A DNA stretch of 64,000 bases. Origin: Massariosphaeria phaeospora (taxonomy: Eukaryota > Ascomycota > Dothideomycetes > Pleosporales). Position numbers and translations under genes: made by a program. The stretch's first letter is position 1; the number at the start of each line of letters is the position of its first letter. Positions 32,431 to 41,929 of this stretch are shown piece after piece. Location: contig JAADJZ010000011.1 in assembly GCA_011032825.1 (NCBI GenBank), positions 1,178,001-1,242,000 of the forward strand, in the 5' to 3' direction. The notes below the pieces were generated by a model. It worked only from the letters and a program-made list of their open reading frames with translations, searched no databases and was not told where the DNA came from.

Positions 32431-33476
32431 GGTGGGGTCACCTCGCTCGGCAGCCGCCTTTCACTGCCCACCAGCCCGCACTGCGAATGCCGCCCGCCCG
32501 GCACGCGCTCCCTTCTTGCGGAGGAACCACATATATTCAGAGGAGCGAATACTTTGCATATCCGCAAGGAGCAGACTCTCCGACAGCACATAAGGCTCTA
32601 CTCTTGACGCCGTATGAAGGTAGGTAGGTATTCACGTCGACCTTCCTCCGTTGCCCCGCCTCTACACTACCTCTACAAGTACCACGCCACGCCCATTGCA
32701 GCCCTATCGGCAACCACCAGCTTCGCTAGACACTACTCGTACCACCTCGGCACATATGGTACGATGATTGCAGCAAAACGGCACCAGCGCGACCATCGAT
32801 CTCAGAATCACCAATCCAGGTGTATTGAAACTATAGAACCAGCCGAAACGAGGTATATGGCTGCGGACTGACCGCGCACTGCGGGGTCGCCAGATTCGCC
32901 CCTCCAGCAACCAAGCGCTTCCAGACGTACGATTTATTTGGGGCGACGGGCCAGGACATGTTTCGCCGTCCGGGCCCAGAGAAAAAGAAAGTAGCCACAC
33001 GCACTGCAAACTGAATGTACGGGCGAGAAACCGAGTCCGAAACCCGCAAGCCTGTCCCATCTATGTCCATGCTACCACCTAGATCCCCAGAAAACAAAAA
33101 ACAGCCGAGTTCCGCGGCAGGTATACAGTACAGAACCTAAAAAGAAAACCAAACTCAAACTCTCACCAACGCCTTGCTAATTCTTGCCGACAATGTAAAA
33201 ACCCAGAGTGCCCAACAGCTCACCCAAAGCTATGGCCAAGCGGAACGGTAATCGATCGAGGTCGGTCGGAGAGAGTCGGGTACTGCCATGTTTGCCAATC
33301 CAGAAGTAACACAGAAACAAATAAGGAAACTCAAGCGAGTGACTATGGTCAGGAACGGTACCAGGAAGGACTGACAGATACAAAGGAAATTCAAATGAAT
33401 GGCGCGGTCTGGCAAACAGGTATGTACCTCGATTATCTCTCCGTTCTCGACCGAAAGATCACCTATTCTCGTTTAG
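32431..33476. other. Intergenic, nothing recognised
   Basis: About 1.05 kb lies between the small gene and the 3' end of the 860-residue gene. Short frames occur on both strands, but none has recognisable motifs or splice structure. Confidence 0.5.
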
Positions 33477-36059
33477 TCACCGGTTTTGCGAGGCTGTGCT
33501 TGATCGCTTCTGGATTTCCAAGAGCCTTGCAGATCCAGCACTGAGATGCCGGACATGGTGTTTCCCAAGCTCTATACTTGTTGCGCGTTGGAGGGAAACA
33601 GGTTCGCCATCGGATGTAGGGGAATTAGGTTCGCCCTCAGATGTGGGCGAGTCTTGTTCAGTGACTTCTTCGGTTCTAGCGGCCGAATCCTCAGGCATAA
33701 TTTTGTCGGGTTGAAAATAACTTAATAAAGCTTCAGTAGACTTGACGCGAGCCCGGCGGTGTATGATAGTAGGCTGACGTGCGACCCCGGTATGTACGAG
33801 CTCTCCCTCAGCCGAGACCGTTTCTGCAGCTGGGACGTCCTCGTTGTCGTGATCCGAGTCGGCAGCATCTTCAATCGTTGCGATGGCAGTGCTACTGGCT
33901 TTTCTCGCTGGGAGGTCACCAGATAGCGCTGACCTGCGTCGCTCGTCGGGCTGTGGTGTTAATCGTCTGAAGTACTCATCATCGGGAATTCCTAATTCCT
34001 CGTATGAAGCGCTGAAGTCTTCGTTGCGCTTCACTGCCGAAGACGACCCTACACTAAATCGTGGGTGAGAATTGTTCGATTGTCGTTTCAGAGGCTTGCC
34101 AGATAGCCATGATGCTTCAGAATCAACTGATGCAAGGGATTGTGACATAAGACCAGTCGGTGGCACTCCTGGACTAACTGGGGAGTCTGTTCGACCGCCA
34201 GAGCCTGAGCTGGTCGATGTCACTTGGACAGCTGAAGGCGGTTGAGTCCGGCGGCGAGCTGCAATGGCAGTGGCACCGGCAAAGGTAGTCTCAGGTGACT
34301 GCATTCGAGAGTCGGGTGGTGACAGTGGGAATTCTGGCAAGTCCTCCCTGAATTTGGACATGGTGCGACGAGGCACACTCGAAGATTGTCGAATTGGCAC
34401 GGGAGGTATAGACGTGGGCATAGTAGCCACAAGATGGGAAGGAAGTGGCTGGCGAGACATTGACTCTCGGGATGTGTTTGAGAATGAAATTTCGGACGGC
34501 GTGGGTTCTCGAGAGGTGCGTTTCCCGCGTCTGAACAATGCGGCCCATATGCGCATACGCCTTCCCTCCGAGCTGCGTCTTCGGCTGGACCCCTTCTTGG
34601 AAGTAGTAGCCGTGTCCGTAGTCACTACTGGATGCAGAGAGCCGCTTGTTCGGGGATCGTGGACCGGCTCGATCGACTCGACAGGCGTTTGCCGTGCGAT
34701 TTTCTCTGAGAGCAACTCTGGCAAGTGTGATACGTTTGATGGTGCGCGAGTGTGAGTTGGAGAGGACACACTTCCTCGCGAGTAGCGAACAGCTTTAGCA
34801 TCGGAGACAACTACTTCCTCGACCGGACTGTCGAGTGGCGTCGGGAGCTGGTTATTCTCCTCTACAGCCGGAGCAACTGCATCGGTTTCCAGCCTGTGTG
34901 GCTGGCGTTGGGGCGGCGTTGACGGGCGAATATCCTCCATAGGCGTAGGAGTGTCTTTCTCAATGCCTAGACCAACTATTTCTCTTGCTGCCCTACGAGG
35001 TGTAACAGCAGGTGAATCCAATGCTTCAGCAGCTCTTTGTTTCTCTGCCCGTCGCTCTAGTTTACGTAGAAGGCGTTCATCGTCTGCCTTCCTCTTCTTG
35101 TCTCTGCGCCGTTTATCGCGCTCTAATATCTCTCTCAGTGCTCCTGCATCGAGAGAATCGGCCAAGTCATCGACTCGGCTAGTCCTTTTTTCCTGTGCGC
35201 CATGCCTGCTGGCAGTTGTTCTGCGCTCTTTGTGTACTTCGCCCTTTGCAGTGTAGGATGTGGGCGAGGCACCTACTCCGCCGTAGCAGTACTGCGATCC
35301 CACAGAAGACCGGATTGTGGGCCGCGGAGAAAACATGTCGAAGGCACTCACCCTGAACGCACGGGTTTCGGAATTGCCGGACATGGACGAGTGTATCGAA
35401 TCTTCAAGCGGTAGCGAGATATCCGACGAGGGTCTTTCGAAGCGGTGGTTCAGTCCGCCCTTGACCTTCTTACTCTCTCGCCGCAGCATCGATCCTGAGC
35501 TGCCGGCGGGGCGCTTCTGTGCAAGAGGCATGCTCATGGCTCTGATTTCTTCTTCGCGGACGGGATCATGCTCCCTCTTCTTGCTCGACTTGCGGCGGAC
35601 GAGCAAGGACTCGGTGATGGGCTTGCGGAGCGACTGGGGCCGTTGGAGTTTGCCTCGTTCCCGGGCAGAGGTGAGGCTCGAATGCGAGTGGGTGTGGAAG
35701 TTGTAGGGGATGCCGTGCGCTTGTGTAACGGGACGCAGGTGCGGGCTCTGCTCGAGGCGCTTGCTGAAGGGCAGAGCGGTGATGTGGTCGGCGCTGGAGC
35801 GCGGCAGCGTCTCGAAGGCGATGTCAGCTAGCGGGCGGTCGGGCGAGGCCTTTGCAGTGTCACGTAGGGAAGCAGCGGCGCGTGAAGTCCTCCTTTTGCG
35901 GCGACTGCTGCGTCTGGTCGGCGTTGATTTCAGGGCATCGTGGCTCGCGACACCGAGACCGTGGACGGCAGCAGGGCCCTTCCCTTCTGCGACGGCGGCG
36001 CGGCCATCTTTTAATTTGGCGGCCTTTGCACCTCGCCGGCCGAACGGCCACATGGGCAT
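33477..36059 (-). CDS. Large basic, Ser/Arg-rich, mostly disordered protein, single exon
   Basis: This intronless frame of 860 residues matches no named domain I recognise. It resembles a class of conserved hypothetical proteins in filamentous ascomycetes. The start at 36059 gives MPMWPFGRRGAKAAKLKDG; an ATG two codons downstream (MWPFGRR) is equally possible. Basic clusters lie at residues ~48-60 (TRRSSRRKRRTSR) and ~155-165. A Lys/Arg/Glu-rich helical segment near residues 300-340 (REILERDKRRRDKKRKADDE followed by LLRKLERRAEKQRAAEA) predicts coiled coil. A further basic patch lies near 515 (KKGSSRRRSSEGRRMRIWAA). The rest is Ser/Pro/Thr with many potential phosphosites. There is no signal peptide or membrane segment. 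A nuclear or cytoskeletal scaffold role is only a guess. Confidence 0.8.
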   Translation of the reverse strand: MPMWPFGRRGAKAAKLKDGRAAVAEGKGPAAVHGLGVASHDALKSTPTRRSSRRKRRTSRAAASLRDTAKASPDRPLADIAFETLPRSSADHITALPFSKRLEQSPHLRPVTQAHGIPYNFHTHSHSSLTSARERGKLQRPQSLRKPITESLLVRRKSSKKREHDPVREEEIRAMSMPLAQKRPAGSSGSMLRRESKKVKGGLNHRFERPSSDISLPLEDSIHSSMSGNSETRAFRVSAFDMFSPRPTIRSSVGSQYCYGGVGASPTSYTAKGEVHKERRTTASRHGAQEKRTSRVDDLADSLDAGALREILERDKRRRDKKRKADDERLLRKLERRAEKQRAAEALDSPAVTPRRAAREIVGLGIEKDTPTPMEDIRPSTPPQRQPHRLETDAVAPAVEENNQLPTPLDSPVEEVVVSDAKAVRYSRGSVSSPTHTRAPSNVSHLPELLSEKIARQTPVESIEPVHDPRTSGSLHPVVTTDTATTSKKGSSRRRSSEGRRMRIWAALFRRGKRTSREPTPSEISFSNTSRESMSRQPLPSHLVATMPTSIPPVPIRQSSSVPRRTMSKFREDLPEFPLSPPDSRMQSPETTFAGATAIAARRRTQPPSAVQVTSTSSGSGGRTDSPVSPGVPPTGLMSQSLASVDSEASWLSGKPLKRQSNNSHPRFSVGSSSAVKRNEDFSASYEELGIPDDEYFRRLTPQPDERRRSALSGDLPARKASSTAIATIEDAADSDHDNEDVPAAETVSAEGELVHTGVARQPTIIHRRARVKSTEALLSYFQPDKIMPEDSAARTEEVTEQDSPTSEGEPNSPTSDGEPVSLQRATSIELGKHHVRHLSAGSARLLEIQKRSSTASQNR

Positions 36060-38423
36060 CTGAGCGCGCGGCGGTCGAAGCGCGAGCGGGTCGTGGCGAG
36101 AGGTTGGTCAATGGGCGGCGGTTGCGCAGTGCAGAAATTGCCCGCGTGGACGCGCAGCGTGAGCGGAATGCCGTTATCTGCACCTGCGGGTGCGGGCCAT
36201 CGTGGGCTGAGTTTGGCGGTTGGACTTGGCACGGGGGACGTGTCAGCGGCAGCGCGACAGCGTACAGCGCGGGCGACAGGACAGCGACAGCGAGCGGCTG
36301 GTGTCGTGGTGAAGGCAGCAAGCAGGCGGTCGTGGAAGGGGCGCGCGCGAACAGGCGTGGTGTAGCGGGTGGTGGTATGTGTCTAGAGAGTTGGAGTGGT
36401 GGCGATATGTAAGGGAACAAGTGACGGGCGGGCGGCGGGCAGGATCGGTGGCCTGTCAGCCTGGCTGCAAGTTGACACGGCCCAGCAGCAGCGGTGCGCA
36501 GGCGTCCCAAAATAAAATAAACGGCTTCGCGCTGGTCGGGGGATTGCCAGATGCAAGGCCAGTCCAGGCGGAGACGGCAAACCTTGGGACTCTTGACTTC
36601 GCGCCTCGCCTTGCCGGCAGTCACGAGTGGAGCGCCCTCGGCCGCCCATCGCCGTCTCGTGGCCGCCGTCGACCCACAACAGCAGCCCATCGCAGCCATC
36701 GCCGAGCCACGGGCGAGTGGCGAAAGGACTCCCAAACGCTCTGTCGTCAAAAGCTGCCCCCCATGATTTCCCGGTGGCTTCGTCTCGTCTCTAGTCGCCC
36801 GCCCGGCCTGCCCGCTCATCAGCGCCGCGCCGCCAATCACGCCTGGAAACCGACCAGACGCTCCCTAGCCGCGCATTTCTTCTGGCACTGCTCAATTTCA
36901 CCCAGCAGCCCTCTCGCCGGCGATGCTGTCATGATCGCCGCTCCGCTCACGCGCACCGCAGACGCTACACACCGAGGCAACGCCCGTAGTCTAGTGGTAG
37001 GGCCACATGTACGTACGCCAGTTCTGCCGCGAGTCGAGCAACAACACGCAGTCGCGCGCAGTGTACATATGTACCTACTGCAGCTTGCTGCGGATACAAT
37101 ATCGAAGCAGCGGGACGTGGAGAGCCACGTCGGTCCTGCAGCGGCCAACGGCGAACGCTAGGCCTGGTCTCACGGGAGCATCTGTCCAGCGAGCTCCAAT
37201 CGAGCCCAGTTCCTGCACCCGCTGCATCTTGACCCTTCTGCCGTTGCCAACGCCCTCCACACAGCTCCACTACTGGCAGCCTGACACCCACTCAGGTACC
37301 CGGGCTCTCAAGCATGCCGCTCTCGCGTAGAAGCCATGCCAGCACCAAATCTCCTGGGGGTTGGGCCTCTCGCAGGGGCTTGTTACTTGCGCCGGCGACA
37401 GTACTCAGGACCAGAGAGGCGGCCACGTACAGATATCGCTCGTACCCGTCACGTTCAAGCATGCACGTCTCACACCAACTAGCCGATATCATGTCCAACC
37501 TTCCGGAGTACAGCGGTGTGGTTTCTGAAGCACCCTAGTTGGACCCTGAGCAGGTGTCCTGTCAGCGTTCGAACACCTTACCACTAACTTCAGAGTATCT
37601 CGAGACTATGCCAAGCTTAGCATGTGCTCATTGGACAGCACGCTGGGTGTATCGGTGGGATACAAGGCTGCACCCCTCTGCCTCACTAGCATCGTGGCAC
37701 AGTGTGACCCTGGCTCGAAGGAGTATACATGCATACCGATTCTGAGCCAAACAAAAGGAAAAACGGTCGCAATGTTTGATCCAGCTGTGCTTGCGCTCTC
37801 GAAGTGTATCTAGCACTAACTGGTTATTTCGTACTCAACATAGGTCACTGACATATCATACCAAGAAAGGGGGGTATAGAGATAGCACAGCGGTAAGGGA
37901 TAACGTTCCTCCAACACGTACGAGCTGAATTGTGCTCGGATGCAACCGCCATAACAGCAAGAGAGCACAATGTAACTATTCCACGCCAATGAAGGGCATC
38001 TGACAGGACTGTAACCCGTCGGAGGTGCTGGTCGACTCTACTTGAGTTGAGAACTAATTTTCTAGATTGTTCGCCCTGTCCTAGTGATTGAGAGTTAGGT
38101 TTCTTCGGTGGATGCTCTAGATATTGGCACGCGACAGCCATAAGTGATAGCCAATGGACTGTTTTAGAATGATCTTCTACTAAAGCGATGATTTGAAGCT
38201 GAGAGCAATACGCTCGAGGTTGTGCTAGCATTACATCTCAATCAGGACTAGCTTTTGAGGCTAAGCTAGCTAGGCTTAGCCTGATCGGCATGGTCCTCAC
38301 AACCGAAACTTGTAAACAAACATCCAGCGACCCCACGACTCCGCATCAACAAGCCAGCAACAAGCAACGAGCGAGCAAGATACGTCGCAACTCACGATTA
38401 TCTGAACACTATATCATTTCAGC
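36060..38423. other. Long intergenic region, 2.4 kb
   Basis: This should hold the promoters of the divergent 860-residue gene and NUF2. The part at 36060-37300 is very GC-rich and throws up long spurious frames on both strands. The remainder is closer to average. A minus-strand frame of 128 codons (37845-38231) in non-GC-rich sequence is the only candidate gene, and I could not support it. A tRNA-like 5' fragment occurs at 36980-37004. Confidence 0.5.
36980..37004 (+). other. Fragment resembling the 5' part of a tRNA-Gly gene
   Basis: cgcccgtagtctagtggtag followed by ggcc has the layout of an acceptor-strand start, D-arm and A-box (TAGTCTAGTGGTAGG) as in fungal glycine tRNAs. No matching anticodon arm, GTTCGA T-loop or complementary 3' acceptor strand follows within 100 bp, so this is at most a truncated copy. 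Confidence 0.35.
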
Positions 38424-39975
38424 ATGGCGTATAATCCGCGCATGAGCATGGCGCGCACCACTTCGCACAATCAGCGGCCGAAACCTGCCGACAACGAAGA
38501 TGCCTTTATGATGCTGGTATGTTTCTCGTCTTCCCATTCTGCGCGCGCTTCAGTGCTGACCCCCAAAGCCCGATCATGAGATAGTAGCCTGCTTCGCTGA
38601 TATTGGCATCGGCCTAAGCATGGGAGACCTCCAAAAGCCCAATCCGCAGATAATCCAGAAGGTCTTCGAATGTCTGGCTGAGTTACTGATGAATACAACG
38701 CGCGATGTGATCGCGCCGGCCATGAGGGCCGCAGCCGAAGACATGTCTGGGCAGGACGCAGACCGAATCTTCTCTAGCGACACCCGAGACCTGATGGCCT
38801 TTTTTGTGGTCCTAAGGAAACTGTTGCGCGAGGTAAGGGCAATGTAGCTCAAACCGGGCGCGTATACTAACCATATCAGTGCGGCATTCACGATTTCACC
38901 TTCCAGGACTTATACAAGCCGGCTCACCCGCGCCTCGCGAAGATCTTTTCCTACATGATTAACTTCATCCGCTTCCGCGAATCCCAGACGGCTGTCATAG
39001 ATGAGCACTTCAACAAAGCCGAACGTACGAAGCTCCGAATCGAACAGTTGTACGATGATAAGCAGAGGAAGGAGATGCACCTTGCAGAACTGGAACGTAA
39101 CCGCATGGCCACGCAGAAATTGGTGCAAGAGAAGGAGAAGCGCAACGCCGAGCTCAAAGCAAAGCTCCTCGAGCTAAAGAAAGGCCAAGATGCTGTTGGT
39201 GAGAAGTTGCAACAAGCACGAGACGAGCAGTCTCGACTGAAGAAGCTCCTCCAGCAGAAGGCTGAGCATAAAGAGAACGTTCAACGCGAAGTTCTCAAAT
39301 TGAAACCGTACACCCAACAGAGCCCCACGGCGCTGGAAGACTCACTGCGCGAGCTGAACGACAAACTCTCCGGCGAGAAGGCACAGATCGAGACCATGGA
39401 CCGCCGAGCCCGCGCTCTCCAAACCTCGACGGATTCGTTTGGTGTCGTAACGACCGAGGTCACATCCTGCACTCGCCTCCTTACCGACGTCCAAGGCGAC
39501 CTCGCAAAAGAAGAAGAGGAACTAGCAAAGGCGTCGCGCCACCGCGACGCGCTCGCCGACCGCAGCAACAACGTGCGCGACGTGGAGCGCCAAGAGCGGC
39601 TGCTGCAGAAACAACTCGGCAACGTGAACGCGCGCACCGAGAAGCTGAAGAACAAAGCCGACGAGGAGGCTGAGCGCGCGCGCACGCGCATGGAAGAGCT
39701 GCGCGATACGCATAGTAAACTTGCGGAAGAGCGGGGCGAGAAGGGCCGCGAGATGGAGAGACGGAGGGTTAGGATCGAGCAGACGGAGAAGAAGGTATGT
39801 GATGCTTGGAGTGGTGTGGTGGTGATGATGATGATGATATGGGTGCTAACGATACATGCAGATGGCGGAACTTAAGGATAATATCGAGAACGAGGTTCAT
39901 GCGGCGCATGATGAGTATGTTAAGTTGGAGAGCCATATCAAGCTCTACGTTACGGAGATGGAGCAGAGCATTTGA
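38424..39975 (+). CDS. NUF2: NUF2, kinetochore protein of the Ndc80 complex
   Basis: NUF2 pairs with Ndc80 to attach kinetochores to microtubules. Exons are 38424-38516, 38569-38832, 38880-39794 and 39862-39975. All junctions are phase 0 with good donors and CTAAC-type branches, giving 461 residues, the normal fungal length. The N-terminal calponin-homology-like head starts after exon 1 ([20 protein letters not shown]) and includes [15 protein letters not shown] and the conserved [20 protein letters not shown] motif, followed by [11 protein letters not shown]. From residue ~155 to the end the protein is nearly continuous heptad coiled coil ([20 protein letters not shown] onward). The short last exon encodes the terminal helix ending TEMEQSI. 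The ATG sits in the expected basic N-terminal tail. Confidence 0.95.
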
Positions 39976-40558
39976 AGTTCTTGATACTAGGTCTTCGTCT
40001 TTGTTTGTGTTTTTGGTTTGGATAGGATAGGAAGGGTTCGGGACTTCAACGACTGATGAAGGCGTTACTGGTCTTGGGTACGGTACGGTACTGCGGAGTT
40101 GAGAGGTTGTGGGATCTGGGCGTGGATTGAGATACCTACTTGCTTGCTTGCTTGCTGGCGCTTGAGAAGCGAATGCGTTGGTGTTAGGTTCTTTCTTGTG
40201 CATTGTGGATTGTGGAGTTTTGGGGGTCGTGAGTGTGGGACTAACTGTTTGTTTTTGAGGTAAGGTGACGGTAAAGTCTGAGGCATATTCCAAGCGGGAT
40301 ATAATCTGATCCGTGTGCTAGCCGTTTTATTCTCCGCAGTCGGATGGACATGACTTGACATGGACATTCCAAAACTTGGTGATTCAGAGGGACATAGTCG
40401 ACGCTGGTTGCTGTAGAATGATACGAGTACGGCTTTGGTATTCCTTGTTCAGTTAATGTGCTACGTGTTGAGGTTCAAAACTTTTCACTCCTAAGGTCTT
40501 AGTTTAGTTTGGTTTAGTTTAGCTAGTAGGAATAGTTCTAAGTTGCTCTACAGACAGA
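39976..40558. other. Intergenic, AT-rich
   Basis: This is the 3' flank of NUF2. It contains a short ttgc microsatellite (about 40139-40155) and a tttagtttggtttagtttag run (about 40502-40521). No gene is supported. Confidence 0.5.
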
Positions 40559-40957
40559 CTATATACCTCTCTTTCTACTATTATTTAAAATATACCTACA
40601 GGTCCGGCGCCATAAGAATACATACCCACAGCGTACATTCTCACAGCCAGTCCCACTGCACACCAGCCTCCCATCTCCCCTCCCATCCTCAGCGCCACCT
40701 CCTCGCACTTCCAGTGCGGGCCCGCCCCATGACGACTGCACCCGGAGCAGCCACACGGAATCAGAGCCGTTGCACCAGTCAACCGAGTTGCAGCATTCCA
40801 TGCCATCGCGGTGGCGGCTGCTGATTGCGCGGGGCTCGATGCAGGGTGAAGTGTACAGTTTACCGCGGAGGAGGTGTGCGTGGACGCCGTGAGGGAGTAG
40901 GTGGCTGTAGATGGCCTAGCGAATTTCCAGCGGCGTGGAGAAGCATCTGCTTTGGGA
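40559..40957 (-). pseudogene. Decayed fungal F-box-like gene (nonsense plus frameshift)
   Basis: On the minus strand the segment reads FSTPLEIR, then TAG (40918-40916), then AIYSHLLPHGVHAHLLRGKL and TSPCIEP. This is the usual start of the fungal LPxEIRxxIY family, with the expected Gln codon CAG changed to TAG. The frame continues to VWLLRVQSSWG. Near 40715-40730 the coding sense moves to another frame, which gives PHWKCEEVALRM and then VRMYAVGMYSY to a stop at 40585. A nonsense codon and a frameshift in one short stretch mark this as a pseudogene. The CAG to TAG change is CpA to TpA, as RIP makes. Family assignment is from motif memory and tentative; the break points are read from the sequence. 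Confidence 0.55.
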
Positions 40958-41929
40958 CTAAGAGTTGATGGGGGTTTGTAGGAGGGGGAGGGGGTGGGTG
41001 GACATGGTAGGGAAGCGAGCTCAAGGGCTAGTTGGAAAGATCTTGGGTTAGTGATGTGGGCGAATCATCAAGACGATACTCTATACGGAGTAGATAGGTA
41101 GATAATAAGGTACTATGCTGTAAATCGTAATGGTTTGATGAGTCGCAGTAGCCTTGGGGAGAGACAAAGACCTGGAGTTGGATAGTTCGATTACCTAAGT
41201 GCCGCTAGTGAGGTAAGGCGGATAGCACGTGATTGTGCCCCTCACGTAAGCCCACAGGTCGGGAACCCACAAACAACCTCGCAACTACGCACATCATGTC
41301 GTCCAGTCTAACGCCCACGTCTATGCATGATATGGCTGTTTCCCTATGCTGCGAGGAGTTCGAACAGGAAGTCTTCGCTCGTCTTCCGCATCTATCGCAC
41401 GCCTTTCTCGTGGCCTGACGCCTCATCATGGAAAATCTCGAATACAGCAGTACCCTCCAGGAACAACTAGCAAGCTTGGCGTTGCAAGACATGATCCGCC
41501 GTTCGTGAAGTGGCTCTCTTCCTCGTGGGCGACATTCTCGAACCCCAAGAAGTGAGATCATCGCAATTTCAGGACGAAAGCGATAAATCTATTAGCTGCC
41601 GTCGCCCAGGTCCTGGAGAGCAAGCACCTACAGTACCACTCTCGTCCCCTAGAGGCACCGTTAGGTCTACGGGTCATGTTTTCATCATTTGCAGGAAGTA
41701 TACGTGGGTCAATTCGAGCAATGCATTAGTACGTACCTAAACCTATGGAATACTATCGGAAAGGGGGCAAACTACCGTACACATTTGCTGATCACTAGGA
41801 GCGGATATCTGCTATATAGTTGGCAGGATAGAGCAGATATGAGTGATCGGAGCAGCTTCGTTAGAGCTCTAGCAATCACTCTCTGCTAGCATTCAGCTAA
41901 TACTGCAGGTCTGTACGGCAATTCGATTC
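40958..41929. other. Intergenic; possible gene remnant near 41,296-41,516
   Basis: A plus-strand frame from the ATG at 41296 (MSSSLTPTSMHDMAVSLCCE) reads EEFEQEVFARLPHLSHAFLV, stops at TGA, then continues in the same frame as RLIMENLEYSSTLQEQLASL before a second TGA. The composition looks coding, so this may be a decayed gene. No family is recognised. The rest of the interval is empty. Confidence 0.35.

Noticed and set aside
36379..37161. Plus-strand ORF of 260 codons, and minus ORF 35860-36840 of 326 codons
   Set aside because: Both lie in very GC-rich promoter sequence where stops are rare. The products are low-complexity Arg/Pro/Ser strings without motifs, and the minus one overlaps the start of the 860-residue gene.
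37845..38231. Minus ORF of 128 codons in non-GC-rich sequence
   Set aside because: No signal peptide, motif, intron or recognisable family. Kept only as a remark in the intergenic entry.
41205..41561. Minus ORF with ACDRCGRRAKTSC, resembling a Zn2Cys6 start
   Set aside because: Only part of the six-cysteine pattern is present with wrong spacing. No basic linker or downstream domain follows, and it overlaps the plus-strand remnant.
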